This document shows positions 9,362-19,568 of a DNA stretch of 64,000 bases, piece by piece. Made by a program: the position numbers and the translations under genes. Origin of the DNA: Niveibacterium sp. 24ML (GTDB lineage: Bacteria; Pseudomonadota; Gammaproteobacteria; Burkholderiales; Rhodocyclaceae); the NCBI RefSeq assembly GCF_026586805.1, contig NZ_JAPFHA010000005.1, positions 186,001 to 250,000 of the forward strand, given 5' to 3'. Below the pieces are notes generated by a model. The model was not told where the DNA came from, ran no database searches, and was given only the letters and a program-made list of their open reading frames with translations. Numbering within the stretch: the first letter of the stretch is position 1; the number at the start of each line of letters is the position of its first letter.

Positions 9362-9961
9362 ATGATTGGACTCTTGTATCTCATCGCGGCGGTCATCTAC
9401 CTGATCGTCTTGGTGTCTGTGGTTCGCTGGGCGTGGCGGATCGGAGAGCACACAAGCAAAAAGCGCGCTGTTGCGTTCTCCGGACTGGCGGGCTTTGTGA
9501 CGCTATTGCCATTGGTTTATGACTACATCCCCATGCTCATCATTCATCAATACTACTGCGACAAAGATGGCGGCATAGTTGTCTATCAAGATCCTGCCCG
9601 ATGGATGGAACGGCACTCTTCTGAGATTGATGGCCTTCGTGTGCGGGCGGGAGGAGAACCAATCGCAAATTCAGATCGGAGCTGGACGGGTGAGTACTTA
9701 GTTAATAGGAAGGTTGCGCGGCGCTTTCGACAGACGAGCTTCATGGCGCCCGCAGGGGTTGAATTGGTAAAGAGCCGGTACGAACTATTTGATGTTGAAG
9801 GAAAGGCTGTGCTTGTCGCGAGGGTGAGTTATAGCGCTGGCAGATCTTTCCAGTCTGGGAATCTTCGGTTCTGGTCGTACGAGAGTGACTGCAAAGACAA
9901 CAGCGCCAGTCAATTTCATGAGTTCGAGAGCTTGTTGACGGTCTTTTCGGAAAGCCACTGA
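9362..9961 (+). CDS. Hypothetical membrane protein, 199 aa
   Basis: I do not recognise this protein. The ATG at 9362 follows AAGGAG by 9 bases; an in-frame TTG six bases upstream is too close to that site. Two N-terminal membrane helices (about residues 2-24 and 37-60) are followed by a soluble domain of about 130 residues, with a YYCDKDGGIVVYQDPARW motif just after the membrane and a C-terminal Cys (YESDCKD). Base composition is lower in GC than the core genes. It lies between two copies of a 140-bp direct repeat, and a REP-like copy begins 21 bp after its stop, so it looks like an inserted or exchangeable gene. Confidence 0.65.
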   Translation: MIGLLYLIAAVIYLIVLVSVVRWAWRIGEHTSKKRAVAFSGLAGFVTLLPLVYDYIPMLIIHQYYCDKDGGIVVYQDPARWMERHSSEIDGLRVRAGGEPIANSDRSWTGEYLVNRKVARRFRQTSFMAPAGVELVKSRYELFDVEGKAVLVARVSYSAGRSFQSGNLRFWSYESDCKDNSASQFHEFESLLTVFSESH

Positions 9962-9981
9962 CCATGATTTCAAGGGACCCC

Positions 9982-10010
9982 GGGGCCAGGTCTTGCAGGC
10001 CAGCATTTCC
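9982..10010 (+). repeat. REP-like repeat copy 7 (variant)
   Basis: GGGGCCAGGTCTTGCAGGCC followed by AGCATTTCC is a diverged member of the family. It sits just past the gene at 9362-9961. Confidence 0.6.
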
Positions 10011-10080
10011 AAAGAGCCCATTGCCGCCAATCGGGTGCCATCCTAGCCTCGTCCGATTGCGCCGAGCAACGGAGCACGGC

Positions 10081-10220
10081 CGTCAGGTGCGCAGCGCCTG
10101 ACCGCAATCGCGAGCGGCGCTCTTTGCTTACTTTCTGGCGCTGGAGGCAGAAAGTAAGCCGCCCGCCGGGGCGGGACCCGGCCGGTCAAGCGAGCAAGTC
10201 CGAACCCCGCTTGATCGAAC
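10081..10220. repeat. ~140-bp direct repeat, copy B
   Basis: This is the second copy of the element at 9066-9206, in the same orientation and about 97% identical. The same 12-bp hairpin arms (GCTTACTTTCTG / CAGAAAGTAAGC) are kept. The copies start 1015 bp apart. Confidence 0.9.
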
Positions 10221-10238
10221 CGACTCCCGGCGAGCCCT

Positions 10239-11594
10239 TCAAGCCAGCGGAAGTTTCAAGGCCTCAAGGCCCGCCAAGGCAGCGTGCGCTGCATTGCGGA
10301 CGAGTTCGTCGATGCGCGTGTCGGTCGCAACGCTTTCCCAAAAGGCGCTTGCCGCCAGCAAGGCCACCCGCCATGCATCAAGCGCCGGCGGCGTGACGAT
10401 GAGCGGTGCGAGGAGCGTGGCGGGTACTTCGCCTGAGGCGCGCGGGGCGAGCGCCATGGGCAGCATGTCGTAGGCGGGCGCAAGCTCAAGCGTTGCGCTG
10501 CCGGCATGGAGGAATGCGAGGTTGCCGGCGTGCATGTCGGTATTCCCGATCAGGCGCCCGAAGGCCCACAGGCGTTCGGCATCTTGCTGCGCCGCAGGGG
10601 TGATGCGGCCCTGTGCCGCGAGTGCCGCGGTGATGACCGGCCAGGGGCGATGGGCTTGGCCGACAAAGGCGGCGTCGAGCGCGGCGAGGGATACGACACC
10701 GCAGCGGCCGAGGTGCGGGTGCTGGGCGTTCGTGGCCGGCATGCGGTCGAAGCGTTCGACTTCGAGGAAGGTCTGCCCGCCGAAGTGATGCAGGCTGCTG
10801 CGGCTGGCAGGTAGCCCGAATTTGGCGAGCGTCTGCAAGGCCAGGTGTTCGGCGACCAGCAGGCTGGCCCATCGGCGCGCGACCGGGTTGTCGGCTGCGC
10901 TGCTGAACTTGACCAGAACCGGCTTCCGCTGCCCGGCCTCTTCGACGATGGCAGCGAACTTGGGTTGCTCGCCGCCGGCTGAGGAACCGGGCAGTTCGCC
11001 CGCCAGGGCAGCGGCCGCGAGCGCGGGGTAGCGGTTTGCGCGTTCGTCGCCCCGCACCACTTCCGTTTGCGGTTTGCCGAGGTAGCGCGCGAGCGCCGCA
11101 TCGCCCACCAGCAGGTTGCCGACCCCGTCGTCCCCAACCGTAGCAAGCGCGGCCAGCACTTCGTCGTCACCCCATTCGCGCAGGTCCGCCGGCAAGTGCA
11201 GCGAGGCGGCTTCGCGCCGCGCAAACGCACGGCCGAGAAAGCCCTGCGGCCGCATGTCCTGCAGCCACCACGGCAGGCCCTCGAAGTGCTCGGCCTCGCC
11301 GTACTCGGTGAAGTTGACCAGATAGCCCGACGGCGCGACCGGCTCAAGCCAGCCGACTGCGGACACGCGCGCATCCGCTTCGACGCGGTGGATCGGGAAG
11401 CGCGTCTGGCCCGCGACGGTGCGCCGCAGCGCGTAGGCCGTCGCCCGTGCCTTGCCGTAGCGGATGACCCGTGCACCGGCGGCCGCCACCGCGCGCGACA
11501 GCGTCGGCCGGCTGACACCCAGGCGCGTGCACAGCGCTGAGGCGGAGCGCGGGCCGGAGGACAGTGCGGTGATCAAATTGGAGGCGTCAGTCAT
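10239..11594 (-). CDS. yjjJ: HipA-family kinase, YjjJ type
   Basis: The 451-aa protein has an N-terminal winged-helix/HTH part (about 1-60, GVSRPTLSRAVAAAG) fused to a HipA-like Ser/Thr kinase. It carries the Gly-rich loop SSAGGEQPKF (about 204-213), a catalytic-fold Lys at VKF (229), the catalytic loop GNTDMHAGN (350-358) and the metal-binding AYDM (Asp376). HipA kinases phosphorylate aminoacyl-tRNA synthetases and cause growth arrest. YjjJ carries its own DNA-binding domain and has no separate HipB, and no hipB is adjacent here. Catalytic residues are intact, so it should be active. A remnant of a second HipA-like C-terminus lies at 8848-8886. Confidence 0.88.
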   Translation of the reverse strand: MTDASNLITALSSGPRSASALCTRLGVSRPTLSRAVAAAGARVIRYGKARATAYALRRTVAGQTRFPIHRVEADARVSAVGWLEPVAPSGYLVNFTEYGEAEHFEGLPWWLQDMRPQGFLGRAFARREAASLHLPADLREWGDDEVLAALATVGDDGVGNLLVGDAALARYLGKPQTEVVRGDERANRYPALAAAALAGELPGSSAGGEQPKFAAIVEEAGQRKPVLVKFSSAADNPVARRWASLLVAEHLALQTLAKFGLPASRSSLHHFGGQTFLEVERFDRMPATNAQHPHLGRCGVVSLAALDAAFVGQAHRPWPVITAALAAQGRITPAAQQDAERLWAFGRLIGNTDMHAGNLAFLHAGSATLELAPAYDMLPMALAPRASGEVPATLLAPLIVTPPALDAWRVALLAASAFWESVATDTRIDELVRNAAHAALAGLEALKLPLA

Positions 11595-11663
11595 GGTGCG
11601 TGAAACGATTGCTGAAGCGATACTGTGCCCGCATCACCAGCCCGAAGCAAGGCAAGCGCGATC

Positions 11664-11684
11664 ATGCAGGCCAGTATTTGCAAG
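11664..11684 (+). repeat. Degenerate REP-like half copy
   Basis: TGCAGGCCAGTATTTGCAAG resembles the tail of copy 7 (TGCAGGCCAGCATTTCCAAA). The GGGGTCAGG half is missing. It lies between the HipA-like gene and ettA. Confidence 0.4.
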
Positions 11685-11743
11685 GAATTTGTGGTGATCC
11701 GCTCTAGCGGAAGATCGCTTAGGCGTCATAACGCTGAAACGAT

Positions 11744-11773
11744 AAAAAAGCCCGCAATCTGCGGGCTTTTCTT
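11744..11773 (-). terminator. Terminator of ettA
   Basis: AAAAGCCCGC and GCGGGCTTTT form a stem around AATCT, flanked by A and T runs on both sides. It starts 14 bp past the ettA stop and could also stop readthrough from the other strand. Confidence 0.8.
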
Positions 11774-11786
11774 GTCTGCTTGCCTG

Positions 11787-13451
<1,665 letters not shown>

Positions 13452-13608
13452 TTCAGCGTGCTTTCAGTGGTGAATCGGGGAATGGGCGAGAGCTTACCGG
13501 AAAGGGGCCGATTTCCGTTGCCGTGGGCGTGCCGCGCCACCCGCGCTGCGTCAGGAAGGCGCTGGCGGATTTGCCGTCAGGCGCACGGCCTGTCGAACAC
13601 CGCGCGGG

Positions 13609-14229
13609 TCAATCCGCCAGAAACCTCACCCGCCCCGATTCCAGTTCATAGACGGCACCCACCAGCTGGAAGTCGCCGCGGGCGAGTGATGCTTTGCCTT
13701 CGGGCGATTCGCGCAGGGCGCGCAGGGTCCAGCGCACGTTGGCTTCAACGGCGGCGTGCATCAGTTGCTCGGGGGGCCGCGTGGGGTCGAGGTCGTCGAA
13801 GGCGGGGACGATGCCTTCGAGCAGCGTTTCGATGCGGCTGCGGTGTTCCGCGCTCTCGTACTTGCGCGCGAGCGCGGCCTTGACTGCGCCGCAGCCTTCA
13901 TGCCCCATCACGACGAACAGCGGGGTGTGCAGGTGCGTGCCGGCGTACTGCAGGGTGCCGGCGATGGTGGGGCCGAGCACGTTGCCGGCGACGCGGATGA
14001 TGAACAGCTCGCCGAAGCCGGCGTCGAACACCAGCTCGGGCGGCACCCGGCTGTCGCTGCAGCCGAGGATCGTTGCATACGGCGCCTGCCCCTTGGCGAG
14101 ATCGGCGAGGACTTCTTTCTGCACGGTGGGGAATCGGGCCTCGCCGGCGACGAATCGGGCGTTGCCGGCCTTGAGGCGTTCAAGCGCTTGTTCGGCGGTG
14201 TAGGCGGGGCGGGGATGCGAATCGGGCAT
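13609..14229 (-). CDS. Beta-carbonic anhydrase
   Basis: This cytoplasmic zinc enzyme interconverts CO2 and bicarbonate. The 206-aa protein shows the beta-class metal site CSDSRVPPE (Cys57, Asp59, Arg61) and GHEGCGAVKAAL (His110, Cys113). The start at 14229 has GGAG upstream; an ATG four codons earlier (14241) is possible. It begins 34 bp after the anti-sigma gene on the same strand and is probably cotranscribed with the sigma/anti-sigma pair, an unusual setting for a carbonic anhydrase. An SbtA-like bicarbonate permease lies at 47040-48017. Confidence 0.95.
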   Translation of the reverse strand: MPDSHPRPAYTAEQALERLKAGNARFVAGEARFPTVQKEVLADLAKGQAPYATILGCSDSRVPPELVFDAGFGELFIIRVAGNVLGPTIAGTLQYAGTHLHTPLFVVMGHEGCGAVKAALARKYESAEHRSRIETLLEGIVPAFDDLDPTRPPEQLMHAAVEANVRWTLRALRESPEGKASLARGDFQLVGAVYELESGRVRFLAD

Positions 14230-14263
14230 GGCGGGCTCCATCAGGTGCCCGGCGGCGCCGGGC

Positions 14264-15199
14264 TCAGGGCGCGCGGTCGAGTTCGGCAGCGAGGGCGCGC
14301 AGATCTTCTGGAAGCGTAGCGCCGGGATGTGCTTCGCGCCAGCGCTTGAGCAGTGCACGGGCCTCATCGGGGCGCTGATCGCGCAGAAGGCGGCGCACTT
14401 CGTCGAAGGTCTCGGTATCAAGCGGCGCGGCCATGTCGGCGCTGATGGCGCGTTTCTGCATCGCCTTGGCGGCGGGCACCTCGCTGGCGGCAGGCTTCGC
14501 AGCCTGTACCGGTGCCGGCGCTGCCATTGCCGGCGCGGCGTTGAGCGATTCCGCGCTGCGCTCCAGACGGGCGCTGTCCGCCTGCTTGGTGGATTCAGGT
14601 TTGGCCTCCGCCTTCGCTTCTGCCTCGGCGGGTGGCGGCGGTGGGGCGGCGCGCTCAAGGCCGCGGAAGACCACTGCGTCTTCCTCCGTGCGGGTGTCCG
14701 CCTTCTGCGGGGCGCTCTTCGGTGCCGGCGGGGCTTCGGTGATGGCTTTGGCGACCGACTGCGTGGGCTTGGCCGTTTGCGGCAGCACCGGGGCCGCGCG
14801 CGATTCGGCCGGCGCAGCGTCGAGCGCGGCTGTGGCCGCTTCCGGCGCAGGGGCTGGCGCCTCCTGAACCGCGACGGGCGCGGGTTCGTAGGCGCTGTCG
14901 GGCGCGCGGTCGGCCAGCCCGTCGACGAACCACATCCGCCCGAGTCCCACCGCCACCATCAGCGTGGCGGCTGCCGCCAGCGGCAGCGACGCGCGGCGCC
15001 ACCAGGGGAAGGCGATGACTTTGGCGGTCGCGCGCGGCGCTTCGGCGTCGGCGGGGGTTGCGCGGGCAAGTTCGGCCGCAACGGCGGCGCGCACGCGCGC
15101 ATCGAGCGCCGCGCCCGGTTCGGCCGGCGGCAGCGCGCGGTAGGCGTCCTGCACCTCGTGCAAGTCGCGGTCGTCGGCGGATTCGGTGGGGCGGGTCAT
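14264..15199 (-). CDS. Putative membrane anti-sigma factor
   Basis: The 311-aa protein has an acidic cytoplasmic N-terminus (about 1-65, DLHEVQDAYRALPPAEPG), one membrane helix (about 70-90) and a long Ala/Pro-rich periplasmic region (about 95-250) ending in a small helical C-terminus. Its ATG overlaps the stop of the ECF sigma gene (ATGA), so translation is coupled, as is usual for sigma/anti-sigma pairs. No Cys-rich ZAS motif (HxxxCxxC) is seen. The anti-sigma role is inferred from position and topology. Confidence 0.75.
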   Translation of the reverse strand: MTRPTESADDRDLHEVQDAYRALPPAEPGAALDARVRAAVAAELARATPADAEAPRATAKVIAFPWWRRASLPLAAAATLMVAVGLGRMWFVDGLADRAPDSAYEPAPVAVQEAPAPAPEAATAALDAAPAESRAAPVLPQTAKPTQSVAKAITEAPPAPKSAPQKADTRTEEDAVVFRGLERAAPPPPPAEAEAKAEAKPESTKQADSARLERSAESLNAAPAMAAPAPVQAAKPAASEVPAAKAMQKRAISADMAAPLDTETFDEVRRLLRDQRPDEARALLKRWREAHPGATLPEDLRALAAELDRAP

Positions 15200-15792
15200 G
15201 GCCAGATGCCGCGCAGCGCGGCCCTCAGTTTGGCAACGGCGTAACGCAGCCGGCTCTTTGCGGTTTCGACATTCACGCCGGTTAAACGTGCCACTTCTTC
15301 CAGTGGCAGTTCACTGTGCTCGCGCAGCAGGAAGGCTTCGCGCTGCACCGCCGGCAGCGCAGCCAGTGCGCGGGCGATGGCGGCGGCTTTCTGGCTGCGG
15401 TCCAGCGCTATATCCGGTGTCTGCGTGCCGGTATCGGGGATGGCGTCGAAGGGGTCGGCGTCCTCTTCGGATGACTGCAGTTCGCTCGCCAGCGCGGGGC
15501 GCTTTTCGCGCAGCAGGTCGATCGTGCGGTTGCGCGCGATCTGGAACAGCCAGGTGCGGAACTGCGCGGTGGGGCGGTACTGCGCCCGCGCCTTCGCGAC
15601 CGACAGCCACACATCCTGGAACACATCATCCACCGCAATCCCCTGGCCGATCAGCAGGCGCGCCACAAAGGCATAGAGGCCCCGCTTGTGCCGTGCGTAC
15701 AGCGTATCGAAAGCCGCCATGTCGCCGGCCGCGAACGCGAGCATCAGCGCTTCGTCGCTATCGGTGGCGGGCGGGGCGGCGGGGTCGGACAT
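15196..15792 (-). CDS. ECF-type RNA polymerase sigma factor
   Basis: The 198-aa protein has sigma-70 region 2 (about 15-85: FDTLYARHKRGLYAFVARLL, DDVFQDVWLSVAKA, FRTWLFQIARNRTIDLLR) and region 4 (about 140-195: LPAVQREAFLLREHSELPLE, TGVNVETAKSRLRYAVAKL). The ATG at 15792 is chosen because homology starts soon after; a longer in-frame extension looks non-coding. It is followed with a 4-base overlap by the anti-sigma gene and preceded by the VWA lipoprotein gene. Target promoters are unknown. Confidence 0.95.
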   Translation of the reverse strand: MSDPAAPPATDSDEALMLAFAAGDMAAFDTLYARHKRGLYAFVARLLIGQGIAVDDVFQDVWLSVAKARAQYRPTAQFRTWLFQIARNRTIDLLREKRPALASELQSSEEDADPFDAIPDTGTQTPDIALDRSQKAAAIARALAALPAVQREAFLLREHSELPLEEVARLTGVNVETAKSRLRYAVAKLRAALRGIWP

Positions 15793-15934
15793 GGCGGGCG
15801 AGTATACCGCCGCCGGTTCCACCGCCGCGTGGGTCGAGGCACGCAGCTTGGCGCTGAGCAACGCGGCGCCCAACATCAAGGTCGTAAGACAAATCCGTCG
15901 GGCTTCACTGCGCTCAGCGCAAACCTGCATTCGA

Positions 15935-17797
15935 TCACTGCGCGATGCTCACTTGTTCCGGCGCGCGGGTTGAGAGTGCGCTGGCGAGCTTCACCAAGCG
16001 CACGAATTCGCCGCGGTAGCCGAAGCGATCCGCGCCGCGTGCGCCCGCGGCGAGCGCTTCGATCTGCGGGTAGCCGAAGCTGCCGAGATACTTGCCGCCG
16101 CGCAGTTGCTGGCCGAAGGCCGCGACGGCGGCAGCAAAGCGAAGGTCTTCACTCGCCGTGGCGACGCCGCGCTTCACCGGGGTGGCGATTTCCTGTGCGG
16201 CATCACCGGCCTTGGCCTTGTAGCGCAGGCGCAGCATGCCGAGCTCGTCAAGCAGATCGGCTTTGCCGACTGCTTGCCACGAATCGGGCTGGTGCCTGGC
16301 GGCACCACTTGCTTGACTGCCCCGCTTGCCTTCGGCGGCGCGAGTCGCGTGGTCCGCGTGCAGCGTGGTCTTGGTGACGGCCTTTCCGCCGCCGTAACGC
16401 GACTCGCCCAGCAGGCCCTGCTTGCCAAACAGCACGACTTCGTACAGCGCGGTGACGGTGTGGCCGGCGCCTATCTCACCCGCATCGACCTTGTCGTTGC
16501 GGAAATCCTCGCGCGCCAGGGTGCGGTTCTCGTAGCCGATCAGGCGGTACTCGGCGACCACGCCGGGGTTGAACTCCATCTGGATCTTCACGTCGCGCGC
16601 GACGACCGACAGCGTCGAGCTGGCTTCCTCGACGAGCACCTTCTGCGCTTCGTTGAGCGTGTCGATGTAGGAGTAGTTGCCGTCGCCCGCGTCGGCCACC
16701 TGTTCCATCATCGCCTCGTTGTAGTTGCCGGTGCCGAAACCCAGCGTGGAGAGCGAGATGCCGCTCTTGCGCTTCTCTCCGACCATGCCCTTGAGCTGCG
16801 AGAAGTCCGTGACGCCGACGTTGAAGTCGCCATCGGTGGCCAGCAGGATGCGGTTGATGCCGTCCTTCACGAAGCCTTGCTGCGCCATCTGGTAGGCGAG
16901 CTGGATGCCGGCGGCGCCCGCCGTGGAGCCGCCCGCGACGAGCTGGTCGATCGCCATGCGGATCGTGGCCTTGTCGCGGCCCGAAGTCGGCGGCAGCACA
17001 ACCCGCGTGCCGCTGGCGTAGGTGACGAGCGAGACGTGGTCCTCCGGACGCAGGCTCTCGACCATCAGCTTCAGCGCGTTCTTCAGCAGCGGGAGTTTGT
17101 CCGGCGATTCCATCGAGCCGGACACATCGACGAGGAAGACCAGGTTGCTCGGCGGCAGCGCGGCGCGCGGTTTGTCGAAGGCCTTGATGCCGACGCGCAG
17201 CAACAGCGTGTCCTTGTTCCACGGCGAGGCGGCCACTTCGGTGGTGACGCCGAAGGGCGGGCGCTTGCCGTCCATCACGCGCGGCTCGGCGTACTGGTAG
17301 GGGAAGTAGTTGATCAGCTCTTCCACGCGCACCGCGTCGGGCGGTGGCAGGCGGCCTTCGTTGAGGAAGCGGCGCACATTCGCGTAAGCGCCGGTATCCA
17401 CATCGATCGAGAAGGTGGAAAAGGGCTGCTCGGCGGCCGCGACCACGCCGTTGTCCTTGATCGCCGCGTAGCGCTCGCGATCCTCGGCCGGCATCGGCGC
17501 CGGCATTGCCATCAGCGAGGGCTGCGCCCTCATCGCCTTGGCGACCGGTGCGGGCGCAGCAAGCGCCTCACGCACTTCAACGCGGCGTTTCTGCTCGGCG
17601 ACGGCGCCGGCGGCCACCTCAGCACGCACGGCATCCGGCTTGGCCGCCGCCGGCACCGTGTTCGCGCTCGCATCCTGCTCTGGCGCGGTGGACAAACCAT
17701 TGGTGCCGCAGGCCGCGGCGATCACGGTCAGCGCCGCAAGCAAGGCTGCGTTGCGCGGCTTGAGGTGCGACGGGCGGGGAAGCGAATTGCGGTTCAT
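15935..17797 (-). CDS. VWA-domain lipoprotein (YfbK-like)
   Basis: The 620-aa protein starts with a lipoprotein signal (AALLAALTVIAAACG) and should be anchored in the envelope. After a low-complexity stretch comes the YfbK-type N-terminal domain (FSTFSIDVDTGAYANVRRF). A von Willebrand A domain with a MIDAS motif DVSGS (Asp224) follows, and a C-terminal YfbK-like region (about 450-620). ATG at 17797 has GGAG 7 bases upstream; a TTG start six codons earlier is less likely. VWA lipoproteins of this type often sit next to ECF sigma genes, as here (142 bp upstream of the sigma start). The ligand is unknown. Confidence 0.9.
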   Translation of the reverse strand: MNRNSLPRPSHLKPRNAALLAALTVIAAACGTNGLSTAPEQDASANTVPAAAKPDAVRAEVAAGAVAEQKRRVEVREALAAPAPVAKAMRAQPSLMAMPAPMPAEDRERYAAIKDNGVVAAAEQPFSTFSIDVDTGAYANVRRFLNEGRLPPPDAVRVEELINYFPYQYAEPRVMDGKRPPFGVTTEVAASPWNKDTLLLRVGIKAFDKPRAALPPSNLVFLVDVSGSMESPDKLPLLKNALKLMVESLRPEDHVSLVTYASGTRVVLPPTSGRDKATIRMAIDQLVAGGSTAGAAGIQLAYQMAQQGFVKDGINRILLATDGDFNVGVTDFSQLKGMVGEKRKSGISLSTLGFGTGNYNEAMMEQVADAGDGNYSYIDTLNEAQKVLVEEASSTLSVVARDVKIQMEFNPGVVAEYRLIGYENRTLAREDFRNDKVDAGEIGAGHTVTALYEVVLFGKQGLLGESRYGGGKAVTKTTLHADHATRAAEGKRGSQASGAARHQPDSWQAVGKADLLDELGMLRLRYKAKAGDAAQEIATPVKRGVATASEDLRFAAAVAAFGQQLRGGKYLGSFGYPQIEALAAGARGADRFGYRGEFVRLVKLASALSTRAPEQVSIAQ

Positions 17798-17964
17798 GTG
17801 AGGCTCCGTTTTCAAAGTGTCCGGGAGCGCCCGGAGTGGGCGTCTGGGTACTGAAACGGGGCGGGTCGGGAAAACGGGTTAAGGATTTTGAAAAACGTCG
17901 CGGCGCGATCGCAGCGCCCTGCGCGCTATCCTGTCAGCCTTGCTGAATCCGCCAGGGAGCGAAC

Positions 17965-19005
17965 ATGCCCGCCACCATTCTTGACCTCGCCCTCGGCATG
18001 CCCAAGGCCGAACTCCACATCCACATCGAAGGCTCGCTGGAGCCGGAGCTGGCCTTTGCGCTGGCGCAGCGCAACGGCGTGGCGTTGCCGTTTGCGGATG
18101 TGGATGCGCTGCGGCGGGCGTATGACTTCGAAGACCTGCAATCCTTCCTCGACCTCTACTACGCCTGCGCGGCGGTGCTGCAAACCGAGATGGATTTCCA
18201 CGACCTGATGCTGGCCTACCTGCGTCGCGCGGCGGCCGACGGCGTGGTGCATGCGGAGGTGTTTTTCGATCCGCAGACGCATACGCCGCGCGGCGTGCCG
18301 TTTTTGACGGTGCTGGCGGGGCTGGAATCGGGCGCCGAGGCGGCGCGCAAGGAATCGGGCATCAGCACACGGCTGATCCCCAACTTCTTGCGTCACTTGT
18401 CGGAAGAAGAGGGCTTTGCGGCGCTCGCCGAGATGGAGCCCTTCATCGAGCGCATCCACGGCTTCGGGCTGGATTCGTCTGAACGCGGGCATCCGCCTTC
18501 GAAGTTCGAACGTCTGTTCGCGCGCTGCCGCGAACTGGGCAAGCCGGTGGTTGCGCACGCCGGTGAAGAGGGGCCGCCGGCTTACATCTTCGAGGCGCTC
18601 GATCTGCTGAAGGTGGCGCGTATCGACCACGGCGTGCGCGCGGTGGAAGACGCGGCGCTGATGGCGCGGCTCGCGCGTGAGCGGGTGCCGCTGACGGTGT
18701 GCCCGCTGTCGAACGTGCGGCTGTGCGTGTTCAAGGACATGCGTGAGCACACCTTGCCGGCGCTACTCGAAGAAGGCCTGTGCGCCACGATCAACTGTGA
18801 TGACCCGGCCTATTTCGGTGGCTACCTGGGCGACAACATCCGCGCACTGCAGGCGGCCTTCGAGTTCGATGCGGCGACCTGGTATCGGCTGGCGCGCAAC
18901 AGTTTCGAGGCCAGCCTTGTCGGCGAGACGGAGCGGACCGCGCAGATTGCAGGGCTTGATGCCTGGTTCGAGCGTGCCGGTTACGCCGAGGTGCGGGGTG
19001 CCTGA
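17965..19005 (+). CDS. Adenine deaminase (adenosine deaminase fold)
   Basis: This is a 346-aa zinc amidohydrolase. It has the metal motif HIH (His18, His20), HAGE (His198, catalytic Glu201), DHG (221-223) and NCDDP (Asp279/Asp280). The segment [14 protein letters not shown] replaces the GLDLAGDE seen in adenosine deaminases. That favours the Aah1-like adenine deaminase subgroup, which converts adenine to hypoxanthine and ammonia in purine salvage. The ATG at 17965 follows GGGAGCG. It converges with the HD hydrolase gene, leaving only 3 bp between the stops and no terminator. Confidence 0.9.
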   Translation: MPATILDLALGMPKAELHIHIEGSLEPELAFALAQRNGVALPFADVDALRRAYDFEDLQSFLDLYYACAAVLQTEMDFHDLMLAYLRRAAADGVVHAEVFFDPQTHTPRGVPFLTVLAGLESGAEAARKESGISTRLIPNFLRHLSEEEGFAALAEMEPFIERIHGFGLDSSERGHPPSKFERLFARCRELGKPVVAHAGEEGPPAYIFEALDLLKVARIDHGVRAVEDAALMARLARERVPLTVCPLSNVRLCVFKDMREHTLPALLEEGLCATINCDDPAYFGGYLGDNIRALQAAFEFDAATWYRLARNSFEASLVGETERTAQIAGLDAWFERAGYAEVRGA

Positions 19006-19008
19006 GGC

Positions 19009-19566
19009 TCAGGCTTCGTCGCCCTGGCTGCGGAAGTAGTCTGCGGTGAGCTCGGTGGCCTGCGCCAGCAGGCGTGGGTCGCCTTCTTGCAGCACCTGGA
19101 GCAGCAGCACCATTTCGGCCATGAAGATGCGGGCGAAGCCGGCGTCTCCGGCGATGATGCAGCGGGCGTTGTCGATCAGGTCGGCCAGCTTCACGGTTTT
19201 TGCCGCCGGGGTGGCCACTGCGGTGTGAGCGCGATCAAGCTCGCGGCGCGTTGCCCGGTTGCCTTCGCCGGGGCGGCTGACATCGGTGAGCTGCTCAACC
19301 AGCGCAGCCACTTCCTCGCCGAACTCGGCCTCCACTTCAGCCAGGGTTACCGGCGTGTCTTCCACTGTGTCGTGCAGCCACGCGGCAGCGAGCATGGCTT
19401 CGGTGTGCGGCACGCCGCGCAACATTTCGGCGACCCGTTGCGGGTGCACGATGTAAGGCTCGCCGCTGTACTTGCGGCGCTGGTCGATCGAGGCGTGTGC
19501 CGCTTCGGCGAAGCGGGCGGCGCGTGCCTCAAGGCTGTCTGGCGGGTTTTGAATCGTGTCGGGCAT
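19009..19566 (-). CDS. HD-domain hydrolase resembling small alarmone (ppGpp) hydrolases
   Basis: The 185-aa protein has the RelA/SpoT-type hydrolase motifs: YIVHPQRVAEML (His41), HDTVEDT (His65-Asp66, Glu69-Asp70) and KLADLIDNARCI. No synthetase, TGS or ACT domain is present. It could be a MESH1-like small hydrolase acting on ppGpp or a related metabolite; the true substrate cannot be told. The ATG at 19566 lies 2 bp beyond the uvrA stop on the same strand, so the two are probably one transcript. Confidence 0.82.
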   Translation of the reverse strand: MPDTIQNPPDSLEARAARFAEAAHASIDQRRKYSGEPYIVHPQRVAEMLRGVPHTEAMLAAAWLHDTVEDTPVTLAEVEAEFGEEVAALVEQLTDVSRPGEGNRATRRELDRAHTAVATPAAKTVKLADLIDNARCIIAGDAGFARIFMAEMVLLLQVLQEGDPRLLAQATELTADYFRSQGDEA

Positions 19567-19568
19567 GG

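Noticed and set aside
9109..10396. Two near-identical short frames in the 140-bp repeats (MLTFWRWRQKVSRPP...)
   Set aside because: They arise from the repeated hairpin element itself. No ribosome site; such peptides are common spurious predictions.
16106..17854. Plus-strand open frame opposite the VWA lipoprotein gene
   Set aside because: Shadow of the real gene; Arg/His/Gly-rich with no domain.
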